Below, piece after piece: positions 23,704-35,283 of a DNA stretch of 64,000 nucleotides; within the stretch, counting starts at the first letter, position 1; each line of letters begins with the position of its first letter. Origin of the DNA: Pogonophryne albipinna. Taxonomy: Eukaryota; Chordata; Actinopteri; Perciformes; Artedidraconidae. The position numbers and the translations under genes were made by a program. The notes under the pieces are model-generated. The model saw only the letters and a list, made by a program, of their open reading frames with translations. It searched no databases and was not told where the DNA came from. Location of the stretch: NCBI GenBank assembly GCA_028583405.1, contig CM053247.1:11613563-11677562 (forward strand). The letters run 5' to 3'.

Positions 23704-26700
23704 ATGTACCTGCTTTGAAATGAGTTATTTTGGAAGCCTGTGAGCTGATAAAAAAACCTCACGGAGGCTGCTGGTGACAGCGCAGAGACAGCACACCAAA
23801 AATAAAGGTTTATTTTGGAGGAAAAACATTTGACTATGAATGAGTATTCATCAATTTCGGTTTGCTGTGGGTTTTGTCTTTACTGAACTGAAATGTATTA
23901 TATCTCCTGTGGATACTTATTTTCAATTAAAATACTATTTTTGGTGCAAACCCATTAACGAACACGACAGCAGCTCTGCAACTAATTGTGTCATGTATTT
24001 AGTGACGCAGGTCTTTTATATAATACTTGCTCAGAGAATTATGTAGATTTCTGTTGCCTAGCCTTTTATGTGTTCCTCAAAGGCTCGAGGAGAAGTGATA
24101 TGGAAAGGGCAATGATTACTGTGAGTTAGACTACAAACAGGCACTAAGGTTTACACAGTTTCCCCATCAGGACCAATAAGCACCACTTCAGTAAGTTGTG
24201 TTGTTAATGTTCATCACATTAGGCTGGGTATGGATTATCTGTTCAAACCATTTCCCTACAAATAATAATTACAAGCAGAAACATCTGATCAATGTGACAA
24301 GATTGAAAAGCTGTCGGTCAATAGCTGATAGGGAGCACTGGCCTTTTCTCTTTCATTTATAATCGTTTGACCTTTGATATTTTACGGAGCTAACAATCAA
24401 ACCAATATCTCTCCTCATGGCTTAACCTAACCAAATAATCAATTGAAGGCAACAAATACTAATCAATGTCAATGTTAGGTTGAGTAGGGCAGGTGATGCC
24501 TGCGTCAGACATGCAAAACTATACCAAAAAACAACACGTATAGATTGTAAAGCTGAATTATACGTAGGCTTCGGCAACAAAACTACAACTTGCCTATGTC
24601 GAAGCGGCAAAACCAGATGGTAAGGTTAAAACAAATATTTTGATTAAGATGTAATTAAGATTTGTTAAATGAAAGTGAAACCTAACATTGATAACAGAAA
24701 GACAACCAACCGTTGGTAGATGAGACACAACACTAGTAATTTGTTGTGTCCCATCCATCGCCTTCAAAATCCAGCCTTATGGAGTTTCGCACTCTTTACA
24801 CTAAGTCCCATAACTTTAGGCTCTTCTTCCTGTCAATTACTACGGTTGACTGGTTAAGTCCCAGAAGAACTCAATATAATCAAGATAGCAACAAGCAGGC
24901 CCCTTTGTCAGCTTTGGACATCGTCTTCAAAGACTTCCTCTTCAGTCATGTTGTCTTTTTTTCAGACTTTAGCAGTTGTTGGGAACAATGCTGTTAGGAA
25001 CTAGAACTATCCCTTAATAATTATAATGTAAAGAATTAAAAGATAAAGAAGTTTTTTACTTATACTATTATCTGATTTCAGTTCTGTCAGTTTGTAGGTT
25101 AGGATTCAAAGAATTGCAGTGTGCTTTTGATAAAATAACTTTAATTAAACTTGTTTTGACTTTCCCGGATTTTAGACTTCCTTTGAGGCTTGCACTGACA
25201 GACTTCGCTTTGACTTGCCTTAAAACACTTCAAATACAATAAGTAGAAAATAAAAAGCTCTTCTCTTTCTTGACAGAACAAGGAGACAAAGTGTCTTGAA
25301 GTTGTTTATATAGACAGGATGTAAATGTTTGCCTTTGTTTTTGCCCAGGAGTACCTGAGGAGGGATTTCTGTTTTTGTGAGCAGTCTTTTCAACTTTAAG
25401 GACCCTTTGAGGTCCAGTGGATGTGAAACTTATCGAGCAATGTGTTTGAGTTTGGAGGACAGACTCAAAAGAGCTTTTTGCATCAGAATTAAATAAACCC
25501 AACATACAAATTGCTTTAACATGTTTCTTAATGTATGGGTAACAAATAAGAGTTGTACTTTTATAAACATAAGCGTGGCATCTTCTCATCTTGCTTTTTT
25601 AGTAAGAATTCAACTACCTCACACTATTCCTTTAAATGGAATCTGCAAGTGTTTATAACATAAAAAGTCTCTCTGTTGCATTGGTGCGTATCTGTTGTTG
25701 TGCCGCCGAGTCACAGACTATCAGACTAGTGTGGAGTGTGTTTGTGTGCGAGTTAAGAGAGGCAGAGAGAGAGAGTGTCGAGGCAGACAACGGCAGGCCT
25801 TGTTGGGGTCGGTCAGTTACAACATGCAGCCAAACTTAGGCTTCATTCATGGTGGGGTGCGAACTGCCTTTTTGGAAGAAATGCTCACTGTATTTCCTTT
25901 CAGGGAGTTCAATATATTTTGGTGACCTGCATCCGGTTTTTTCTCTCTCTTTCTTTCAAAGAACAAACACCCCAATGTCATCGTTGAAAGGTCAAGTGAC
26001 AAACTGTTTCCACTCTCTCCCTGCCCAACACAACTGATAAAATACATGAATGTGAGGAGTGGAATTCCAGAAAAAGGACTGAATGGTTCCAAGCAATGCA
26101 ACGTGGTGAATGGAGCCTATTTTTAACTTTGCCAGGGATATTTGTGGTTCTGTTTGTTTGATTTATTATGGCAAAATATCTTCAAAAGTACTAAGCAAAT
26201 TACAATAAACGTTGTGAAGTATTAATTATTGGACTACTCTTATAATTATAGTTAAATGGCATTATTGATTTTAAAGGCATTTTGCAGTGTGTAATGTTAT
26301 ATTTGAATACATTTAATTGGGATCAAAAACAGGCTGACATGTATTTATATTGAACTCAAGGACGCACGTCTGATTTCAAAGGTGTGATACTATTTTATGT
26401 TTGAACATATAATGAAACTGGTTATACAGTAGTGTATTCCATAATATGATCGTTTCCTTTATAGAGACCTAGTTACTTTCTTTCAGCGTTGTTAATTTAC
26501 ACATAACTGTATAACATAGAGGCACTGGCAGAAAAGGTGTCGGCTGAAGACTGTGTTAAGTGATTGAAAGATCTGGAAAAATTGCAAATTGACCCTCTGA
26601 TGGAATCATTTTTTCAAACACAATCTTACGGAAGATCAATGAATCCATCAAAAGATCAATTTAGTGACCATAATATGAACAACCTTTCATATACCGTGTA

Positions 26701-28130
26701 ATTCCAACCATAAATCATATTTTTGGATAATCATTATTCTACATTAAAGACTGCATGATTACGTTTCTTTATAAATGAAACCATGGAAAGGTAGAATAGC
26801 TATACTGAGACAGTGAAGGTGCACAAATAATACATAACTAAGGACAGCACAAACTCAACAATTCAGGGATAGATAAACCCCAACAAATGGACTCTTAAAT
26901 TAGAAAATAAGTGTTTGAGACAAAAAACACCCTTAAACAAATCTTACAACAGCATTACATCTGAATAAGAGTTCTGGGTATTTCTTTGAAGTGCATGGTG
27001 TAATTTCCAGACATGTGGGCAGTGTTGTTGCAGCTCTTAGACACTTACACAATGCAAAGACATTCCGTTTAGGCGATATGAGTAAAAGGGTTGCAATACT
27101 AGGAAATGTCATCAAATATTTATTATTTTTGTGTCACACAAACAGCTGCAATCGAGGCAATGTGGATAAGATCTTCCCAATATGAAGGGTTATCACACAA
27201 ATAGGGAAGGGTAGTCATATCAGATGGAGATAAATTAAAGAATGAACCGTTACATTATAGAAATGTCCTGATTACACGAAATAAATGCAACACTTTTTTC
27301 TATCCCTTGACACTACAATCCGTTTTAAGCCTTGAGAGACGGCGGAACACAAAATGCTGTTTTACTTTTTCAGGCATCACACAGAGACACGCTCACACAC
27401 ACATTCACACGGGAGCATTCAAACTCACCTCTGACATTGGCTAAATTACTTGTGGTTGCAACACATTACAGGAACCATCCTCACTAAGCAAATACCTGAT
27501 AACATTTACAGTTTTCAAATCACTAAAGGTAAATTGCTTTCACTGCCAAACACACCTCACATCCAACTAATTTGAAACACCCGTCTCACATGCCCACAAT
27601 ATAAATCAGATGGGGCTTAACCTTTTTTTTTGTTTAGTTCTTTAAGCTCCACCTCAAAAATGACATGCCAAGAACAAATCACTATATCTTTACTTCTAAA
27701 AGGGGTAAATTAATAATCTTTTTTCTCAAAGCAATTATAAACCTGTGAGTTGGATGTAGAAGAGTCAGAATCAATATAGATGTTTTAATTTTAAAGTAAA
27801 TTCAGATTGAACATAAAAAAATGTAAATTATAGTTTTCGTCCAAAAAGAAAAACATTACTTATAGTGAAAACCACCCTTGAATGATGGGATAGTGGACTG
27901 AAAGCTTTAGGAATCAAAACTATAACATATAAGTGCCCTGTATCAAGATTGATGCAAAACAAGTGACATTTGACCTTTTTAGAGAGATTTAGAAGAAAAT
28001 TTGGTGTGTATTTGGGTGTATTTGCCGTTTCTCTGGAACCCATTGGTTGATTTTGGTGATTGACACTTCTTTTTAAACGTTAGAGCCAATATAATCGAGG
28101 GGAAGTTCCTAATTCCATCTAAACATTACC
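23704..28130. other. Quiet intron, no gene seen
   Basis: 4.4 kb of AT-rich DNA with no element boundaries, microsatellites or convincing frames. The longest frame is 119 codons (25230-25589 minus) without domains. Diverged repeats or conserved non-coding elements cannot be excluded by eye. Confidence 0.4.
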
Positions 28131-28134
28131 ATTG

Positions 28135-28540
28135 AGGATTGAGAGTTATGGGCACGCAGTTTGCCCAAAACCGGAAGCTCCGTCACACTCTGAAAAATAC
28201 GATTATTGCCATAAATATGATGATGGATTATCAGTAATCGTTTCAAAGTGACACAGAGACATTGGATTAACCTTCAGCAGCGTTTCTATGCGTTTTAATG
28301 CCATTGAACACAACTTTTGATCAGAAAATAGCAAAGGTAAGACGTATTTGCCGTTTTGGCTACGTAAAGCTAAATTGTGTGTTGTCTGGTTTCACCTTCG
28401 CTGCCGCGAGTTTTGTTCGTGGAGTGATGATACTTATACCATTGGAATCTGTGGAATCTCAGCTTTCCTATGATATATAGTTTGTGCAGAACCGATGAAG
28501 TATAACATATTTCTACCGTGAGTTATGTGCTAAGTGCGTT
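28135..28540 (+). repeat. Third, diverged copy of the 5893-6790 palindrome unit
   Basis: Shares ccaaaaccggaag, gcgttttaatgccattgaac, tttgatcaga, tgatgatact, ctgtggaatctcagctt and a gtgctaa(a)gtgcgtta end with the palindrome arms, in the same order. It is a single copy here, joined to the truncated left side of the BED-finger hAT. Confidence 0.65.
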
Positions 28541-29479
28541 AAAAGAAAAAGTCAATACCGGTATCTGATTGGACGGTATCGGTATAGCGTTAAGCCGCTG
28601 GACAAACGGTGCTGCTATCGGTATATGTGTTACGTCTACTTCCTTAGTTTAACTTTAAACCATTCTGGTTGGTTGGGAACACTCATCCCGTGTGATGTAT
28701 CCGGTTTGAGACCCCTCTGATTGGCCACTGTAAATGCCACTCGTCATCTCTCTCAACAGCGCTCTTATTATTGTTGTGAGACTCCCGCAGGCATGGCGGA
28801 CAGAGCGAAGCGATCGAAGGTCTGGGTGCACTTTAAAAAATGTAGTGGTAATAGTGCAAGGTGCAATCTATGTACTCAATTAGTTGCTTGTAAAGGGGGT
28901 AACACAAGCAACTTAATGAAGCATTTGCAAACGAGACACTCATTGAATCTAAAACGGTGCAGCGTATTTGACAGCCTAAACCAGGGGTGGGGAACCTCCG
29001 GCCCGTATACGGCCCGCGAGACCATTTGATACGGCCCTCGAGGTAATTTATAAATACACGCAAAAAAGAAAGAAATTAAAGAAATCTAGACCGCAAAAGA
29101 ATTAAACAAGCGAGTGCCTGTTTTTCCTTGCTAAAATCAGGGTCATTGAACACAACACGAGCCTAACGTGTCATCACGTGGGCTGCTCCGGCACTTCAGA
29201 TAAGGAGCCGTACACATGCCGCAGTTTTTGCGTGGCTGTGTCTTTAGTTGAAAGCCCAGTGGCGATCTTTTCATCTGTCATACTGATCATACAGTCAATA
29301 ACTTTGTTGTTATTAGCCTCTGGTTAGCTAGCTATGCTAACGAATATAAGAAGCTTTTTCTACAACCAGTGAGGTAAAGGCACATCTTTATATGATCATT
29401 ATAGTTATAAAAAAATAAGAGAATAAAGTAAAAGGGTATAAAATACTATGACAGTAAAAAAAAGTTGTTATTAATAAAC

Positions 29480-29672
29480 AAGAATAAAGTTTGAAAGGAG
29501 AGTGATTTGTAAAATATCCATAAAGAAAAAGAAAATCTGCTTCCAGTTCTGTTTCATATGGATGTTGAGAGATGTATCCATAGATCTCTTAATGTTGCCC
29601 TCAAAGTGCACCAGATTGATGCTTTTAACTTCAACATTTAAAAAAAAATCTTGGGGGAGCATGCCCCCCCCC
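29480..29672 (-). repeat. GC-rich dispersed repeat, minus-strand copy
   Basis: The minus strand matches 49830-49985: gggagcatgc core, T-run, a tgcatcaatctggtgcactt-like block and ccatatgaaacagaact. Same family as 17551-17735. Confidence 0.65.
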
Positions 29673-29705
29673 CCTTAAATCATGTTCACATGGTTAGGAC
29701 ACTAA

Positions 29706-29885
29706 ATACATTACATGTCATTTGTTAGACGCTTTTATCCAAGCGACTAACATACATTCATACTGTGGACAATCCCCACAGGAGTAATTTGGTGTGACGT
29801 GTCTTGCCCAGGGACACAATGAGATGCTGACTGCAGTGGGACTCAAACTTACCCTGATTCGAAGTCCTTTGCATTGAATTTGCAC
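29706..29885 (-). mobile_element. tRNA-derived SINE, minus strand
   Basis: Read in reverse it matches 55400-55560: a B-box-like region (gactgcagtgggactc on the plus strand), then tgtgtccc, tgtccacagta and the tail gcttggataaaagcgtctaa followed by atgacatgtaatgta. The A-box end is diverged. Confidence 0.72.
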
Positions 29886-30174
29886 ACATATTGTGTCCAT
29901 ATCTTTCTGTTTTGGTGGTCCTGCCACAACTGTGCACGTGCATGCATGCACGAGTCATGGTAAGATATCTGGATTAAGAGGTTGCTTTTTCTTTGCACAG
30001 AATGAAATGAATGGACTGTGATTTTAGTTTTTTTAAGGAGAGGTCAATAATTTGTACGGCCCTCGGAAGATGTTGAAAAAATTGAAATGGCCCTTGAGAG
30101 GAAAAAGGTTCCCCACCCCTGGCCTAAACAATGTGGCTGCTAGCGATACTGCTAGTGCTAATAGTGCTAGCGGG

Positions 30175-30731
30175 TAGGGGTGGGCCGCGGGCGGATCGAT
30201 CCCAAAATATTGATACTTCTGATATTACGTTACGTTTCAAAATATCACGCTCCCTGCCTGAACGCCGATTATCAAGCTGACTGACAGCAGCCAGCAGGGC
30301 AGGACAGTCAGCAGCAGCCAGCGACTCGCGAGTGCAACACACACACGCGCATGATGGCTGAGAGAAAGAAGAGTGTTGTGTGGAGCAATTTCACAACTGG
30401 CAATTAAAACTTAGCGAACTGTGATGTGTGCAAGAAGACAGTTCGCTACTCTGGCCACTTTGTATTGTTATTTTTCGTGTTTGCACTTTAAATTTGCAAA
30501 AGTAAAACGTTTATTTGTCTATAAAAACTGTCTTTATTCATGAAAATGAATTCAGATGTAGTCTATTTATGATGATTTCAGCTCAAAAATCATGTCATGC
30601 AGCTCTCCCCTATATGAAAGTACATAAGACGCTTTTCATTTAAAAAAGTATTGGTATCGATATCGGCGATACTGGCCCTGAAATACTTGGTATCGGATCG
30701 AATCCAGATTTTGTGGTATCACCCACCCCTA
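30175..30731 (+). mobile_element. hAT transposon with truncated BED finger
   Basis: The ends are TAGGGGTGGGCCGCGG and the complement of GGTATCACCCACCCCTA. The 8-bp target duplication ctagcggg is perfect (30167-30174 and 30732-30739). Subterminal sequence has gatcgat/tatcggatcg motifs. Part of a BED finger starts at 30351. Confidence 0.92.
30351..30480 (+). pseudogene. BED-finger fragment of a hAT transposase, with stop
   Basis: The frame reads MMAERKKSVVWSNFTTGN, a stop, then NLANCDVCKKTVRYSG. The tryptophan-to-CxxC spacing fits a BED finger, but the histidine half and everything after are gone. Only a remnant. Confidence 0.65.
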
Positions 30732-31668
30732 CTAGCGGGCTTCAGCCGCGCCGTGTGTAAATGTGACCTGAGCGAATGCTCGCAGGCAGGTTAGCTGCTG
30801 CCATGGCGCTGGCTGCTGCCGGCTGCTGCGCACGGGTAATATGTTTTGTTTACCTGAGTAAAGTCTTGCATGCACATCGCCTTGTCTTTTTTTAGTTTAT
30901 TAACACTGACAGTGTATTAATGTGAGCTCCTACAACTATAATAATTTGGCCTTTCATTGAATGCTTTATAAACCAGTTAAACTTACAGATGTCATTGTGA
31001 ATTGGAAAACTGCATTTAAATGTTGTTAAAGGTCAATGTCGTTCAGCAATTGTTGGTCATTTACTAGGAATTGACATATTTTAAGCTCAAATACTTTGTT
31101 CTAGTTTAAACCTTCAGACACATTTTGACGTGTTTCAGTTCAGCACATTATTTATTTTGTGATGATTTAAAAGTACAATCCCGAATAATATACGTACTCG
31201 CCTTTATCTTTTTGCCATCTTAGCCTTTTTACCAAATGTCTTCATATCACAGTTTTGCATGATGTCACTGTAGGACAATGTTTTAAGGATCTCTTGTCGA
31301 GCTAGGTTGTCAGTTTGAAATGTCTGGATGAAGATGTAACTGATTCACAAATGTTAAAAAATGTTTAAAAAAATGCCTCTGTCTGAGTGAAAACCCCAAA
31401 AAGCATGATAGGGCGAGCCAGGCCCCTTTAAGTTATTTTATTTATTTTTGTCTGCTTCTGAGAAGCTAATGTATAAGTTATACAGTTATTTCTGCAAGAA
31501 AATTACAATAAAATGACTGTTTAATCTTCACATCTTGTATTCATGTCTATAATTTTGAGCACCAAATTATTGAAAAGTATCGATAAGAGTATCGAAAAAT
31601 ACCGATACCGATAAGCAGTACCGGTATGGGTATCGGTATCGATAAAATCCTAACGATACCCATCCCTA

Positions 31669-32047
31669 GTTAGCATTCTTTCGCTTAGTGCTCATTAATT
31701 TAGCCGTAATCACAAGAAGTCACAAGCAGAGATTTACTTCACACACTTTTGTTTAAACCCCAACTTTAAATCTCATTAGAGTATTGTCACGCAGCGTTTA
31801 TTCGCACATTCTCCACAACACAGCTGCTGCCGATGGTGGGATTCAGTTAACAAGGCTGGAGTTCAGGGGGGCACCAACAAACAAAAACAAACAAACAGAG
31901 AACAGCTGGCAAGCACCAATGATATTGCTGCAAACCAACAAGTCATTTCCTTCCACTGCCACATCACCTGGCCTGTTCTCTCTCTGTGACGATGATCCCA
32001 GAAGCTGAGGAATATTAACATGACGTATTCTAAGTAAAGTCACACAA

Positions 32048-32048
<1 letters not shown>
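31669..32048. other. Intron, nothing recognised
   Basis: Short frames (31784-32008 plus, 31843-32043 minus) overlap each other and show no domain. Confidence 0.4.

Positions 32049-32139
<91 letters not shown>
32049..32139 (+). repeat. (TG)45 microsatellite
   Basis: Uninterrupted TG dinucleotide run. Confidence 0.97.
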
Positions 32140-32140
<1 letters not shown>

Positions 32141-32502
32141 GACCTGGTGACAATGCTGGTCTATGCTACACTATCTAAATATAGAAGAAAAAAAATCACC
32201 AAAACATTTTTTGGATGGTGTGGAATACGAGTTATAGGCACCCATTATCAGTTTATAATAAATAAAAGGATGTTTTTTCTCAATTCTTGTATTTTTTGGG
32301 GTTTATGTATTTATGCATACTTTTAGTGTGGACATTTGAGCTCAGTAGTGTGTTGTATCCTAAGTATAATTACTTGTGAGACAGTATTCATAATAAAAAA
32401 ATGACACTTCTGTTAATCACTCTACCGTCAATAACCCTTAATGAGAAAGTAGAAAAATTAATTAAGACATTTATGCAAATTGTACAAATCTGATGGATTC
32501 TG

Positions 32503-32890
32503 ACCCCCGTATTCCACCGGGTCTGTCTGCGCCGCGTTACGGCCACTCTAGTCAATGCGTGTGTTTCCACCAAATGCGCCGCGTTGCGGCTCAGAAGTGC
32601 GCCAGAAGCGTCTCGATGCTGAGCTCCGCTAAAAATACGCAGCCTGTCTATTTTCCACGCGAGGCGTTGCATAGCGCCGGGCAGGAAGTGGAATGCTCAG
32701 AGCATCCAGTCAATCCCCAAAATAAACAAATTTTGCAGAGCCTATCCCTCCGTAGTCTTTCAAGTAGGAGAGTAAATGCCAGCATTCTCCTCCGGATTGA
32801 CGCTGTAGGAGGTCGGAACAAAACCGCGGCGCAGACGGAACGCGGCGCAGACGGAACGCGGCGCAGACGGACCTGGTGGAATCCCGGCGT
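32503..32890. mobile_element. MITE with GC-rich inverted repeats
   Basis: Left attccaccgggtctgtctgc followed by gccgcgtt mirrors the right end aacgcggcgcagacggacct then ggtggaat; the similarity runs 13 of 16 bases further outward. The right side carries three tandem copies of a 16-bp unit (gcggcgcagacggaac). The target duplication is unclear. The long frames inside reflect its high GC content. Confidence 0.75.
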
Positions 32891-33495
32891 AATCAAGTTA
32901 TAGATTGCTGGTCACAGTTGGAAGTGCCATAGCAAACGGTCTGAATTCCTTAATAAGAATAATGTAGCTAAACTGGCAAAAAGGCCTGATTTAAAGCTGT
33001 AAATGTTAGAAAGATATTCAGAAATGCTTTACGTGTATTTGTAAATGATAGTATTCCACTGTCTTTATAATTGTATATTTGTTAGTAAATTCGCAGAAAC
33101 GTTTGATATTTGAAAAAATATTTCTGTTAGTTTACACTTATTTTTTTCAATTGGTGGAAGGTGTTTTACATTTACACACGTATTATTGATCTGTTCACAC
33201 AAATAATATTGAGACAAATTACCTCCATATGAACAAGTTATTAGAGTGGCACTAAAATTGTAACAAAACTGAAACAAGTAATACACTACAGTTGAAAGTG
33301 ACATGCTTGGCCCAAAAGCTATTTAGTGAGCGCTCATCCTTCCTGCAGATCGTACCTCTTCTGAAAATAAAAACTTCTGCCCCTCATAAGTTCAGTATTT
33401 GCTTTGACACACTTATACTTCATCTTATGACTTCTACCATCTCTTACAACAGCCAGCCAGTGGCAAATTCTTCTTCTGCTGAGCCTCTTGGCAGA
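32891..33495. other. Intron, nothing recognised
   Basis: AT-rich sequence between two inverted-repeat elements. Confidence 0.4.
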
Positions 33496-33501
33496 CATAA
33501 G

Positions 33502-35277
33502 TATGAGGGGCCGTACAGGCCGTAATTCATACTGGTCCTCTCACGCACATACATTCTCCTTTTACATACATACATTTTCACTCACACACGTATATATATA
33601 TTTTCACTCACACATTTATACATTTTGCTCTCATATTATCATATTTCAATGCACACATTCATATATTGTCACTCACATATTTATACATTTTTCGCTCACA
33701 CATATATACATTTTGCTCTCATATTCATATATTTTAACGCTCATATTTATACATTTTGCTCTCATGCACATTCATTCAATGTTTACATTTAATATTATAA
33801 ATAATATATGCATGTCTGAAGACAATGTATGTATGCAAGAGAAGAATGTATGTATGTATGAAGATAATATATGTATGCAAGAGAAGAATGTATGTATGTA
33901 TATATGAAGATAATATATGTATGCAAGAGAAGAATGCATGTATGTATGAAGATAATATATGTATGCAAGAGAAGAATGCATGTATGTATGAAGATAATAT
34001 ATGTATGCAAGAGAAGAATGCATGTATGTATGAAGATAATATATGTATGCAAGAGAAGAATGCATGTATGTATGAAGATAATATATGTATGCAAGAGAAG
34101 AATGCATGTATATATGAAGATAATATATGTATGCAAGAGAAGAATGCATGTATGTATGAAGATAATATATGTATGCAAGAGAAGAATGCATGTATATATG
34201 AAGATAATATATGTATGCAAGAGAAGAATGCATGTATGTATGAAGATAATATATGTATGCAAGAGAAGAATGCATGTATGTGTGAGAGAAAGTATAGTGG
34301 AAACGGAAGGAGTATGGTTGACACGGAAGGCAGGTCATTATCGCGCTGTGATTGGCTCAGAAGGTGGAGAGGGGTGGGCTCATGTTCAGAACTTCGGATT
34401 CAAATCAACATGATGGAGGGAGATGAATCTGTGTATCTTCGGACCATTTGTTTTTCTTTATCAAACAAGTAAACGGAAGAGCGTCTGCGAGGCGTTTTTG
34501 CTTTTTGTTTTTTATCTTACTAAATGGTCTAATGGTCATCAGAGCGAGGTGCGCGAAACTCGTGGAAGTGATTTCAAAACAAAAGCACTTGTTTGCTTGG
34601 AACGAGTGTGTCTTGGCAGTTTTCATTGTGATCCCTAAATTCACCTTGTTTATAATATTATCACCGTTCCAAGCAAACAAGTGCTTTTGTTTTGAAATCA
34701 CTAAGACCATTTAGTAAGATAAAAAACAAAAAGCAAAAACGCCTCGCAGACGCTCTTCAGTTTACTTTTTTAATAAAGAAAAACAAATGGTCCGAAGATA
34801 CACGGATTCATCTCCCTCCATCATGTTGATTTGAATCCGAAGTTCTGAACATGAGCCCGCCCCGCTCGACCTTCTGAGTCAATCACAGCGCGATAATGAC
34901 CTGCCTTCCGTTTCAACCATACTCCTTCCGTTTCCACTATACTTTCTCTCACACTTACATACATTCTTCTCTTGCATACATACATTGTCTTCAGACATGC
35001 ATATATTATTTATAATATTAAATGTAAACATTGAATGAATATGCATGAGAGCAAAATGTATAAATATGAGCGTTAAAATATATGAATATGTGAGCAAAAT
35101 GTATATATGTGTGAGTGAAAAATGTATAAATATGTGAGTGACAATATATACGTGTGTGAGTGAAAATGTATGTATGTAAAAAGAGAATGTATTTTTGTAA
35201 GAGTGAAAATATATGTATGTAAAAGGAGAATGTATGTGCGTGACCAGTATGAATTACGGCCTGTACGGCCCCTCATA
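33502..35277. mobile_element. Long foldback element, unclassified
   Basis: The two ends, TATGAGGGGCCGTACAGGCC onward and its complement, match for over 30 bp. The match continues along the whole element to a 60-base loop (34605-34664). A direct repeat cataag (33496-33501 and 35278-35283) may be a 6-bp target duplication. The outer arms carry cacatatatacattttgctc-like subrepeats. The inner arms are unique sequence with t-rich and GC-rich stretches. The left arm (1103 bp) is longer than the right (613 bp), mainly because of the 42-bp minisatellite plus an insertion of about 35 bp near 34530. No domain is recognised in any frame; superfamily unknown. Confidence 0.82.
33829..34285 (+). repeat. 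42-bp minisatellite, 11 units
   Basis: Each unit contains gaagataatatatgtatgca followed by agagaagaatgcatgtatgt. The last nine units are spaced exactly 42 bp; the first two are slightly longer variants. The right arm of the foldback has one matching unit (about 34960-35000). Since 42 is a multiple of three and the unit has no stops in five frames, long frames of 155-215 codons appear on both strands. They are not genes. Confidence 0.95.
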
Positions 35278-35283
35278 CATAAG

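Larger units (their letters stand above)
28982..30121. mobile_element. hAT transposon nested in the BED exon
   Basis: The ends are CAGGGGTGGGGAACC and GGTTCCCCACCCCTG, with cggcccg/acggccc sequence next to them. The 8-bp target duplication gcctaaac is perfect (28974-28981 and 30122-30129). It carries no transposase and contains an inverted GC-rich repeat and a SINE. Confidence 0.93.
28793..30760 (+). pseudogene. BED zinc-finger exon of hAT transposase, split by two hAT insertions
   Basis: Segment one (28793-28981, 63 codons) starts MADRAKRSKVWVHFKKC and holds CNLCTQLVACKGGNTSNL followed by KHLQTRH, a C-x2-C...H-x4-H BED finger. After the first hAT and its duplicated target, the frame resumes at 30130-30174 (NVAASDTASANSASG). 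After the second it resumes at 30740-30760 (LQPRRV, then a stop). With both insertions and one target copy of each removed, the frame is open for 84 codons. An acceptor-like cccgcag precedes the ATG. No catalytic domain follows. Confidence 0.8.
28541..31668 (+). mobile_element. BED-finger hAT transposon, left end lost, twice invaded
   Basis: The right end is rich in ccgataccgataagcagt-type sequence and closes acgatacccatccctag, a common fish hAT terminus. The left side has matching accggtatctgattggacgg but lacks the terminal repeat. A BED-finger coding exon starts at 28793. Two complete hATs (28982-30121, 30175-30731) sit inside that exon. Without them the element is about 1.4 kb and lacks the catalytic domain. 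Confidence 0.75.

Noticed and set aside
28721..28792. Upstream extension of the BED-finger frame to an earlier ATG
   Set aside because: The ATG at 28793 after an acceptor-like cccgcag fits hAT proteins better; residues before it look unlike a BED N-terminus.
32493..32903. 136-codon plus-strand frame in GC-rich DNA
   Set aside because: Coincides with a MITE with inverted ends and 16-bp tandem repeats; high GC lowers stop frequency.
33829..34285. Regular direct repeats resembling a CRISPR array
   Set aside because: Units are contiguous and near identical with no unique spacers, and the setting is a eukaryotic foldback element.
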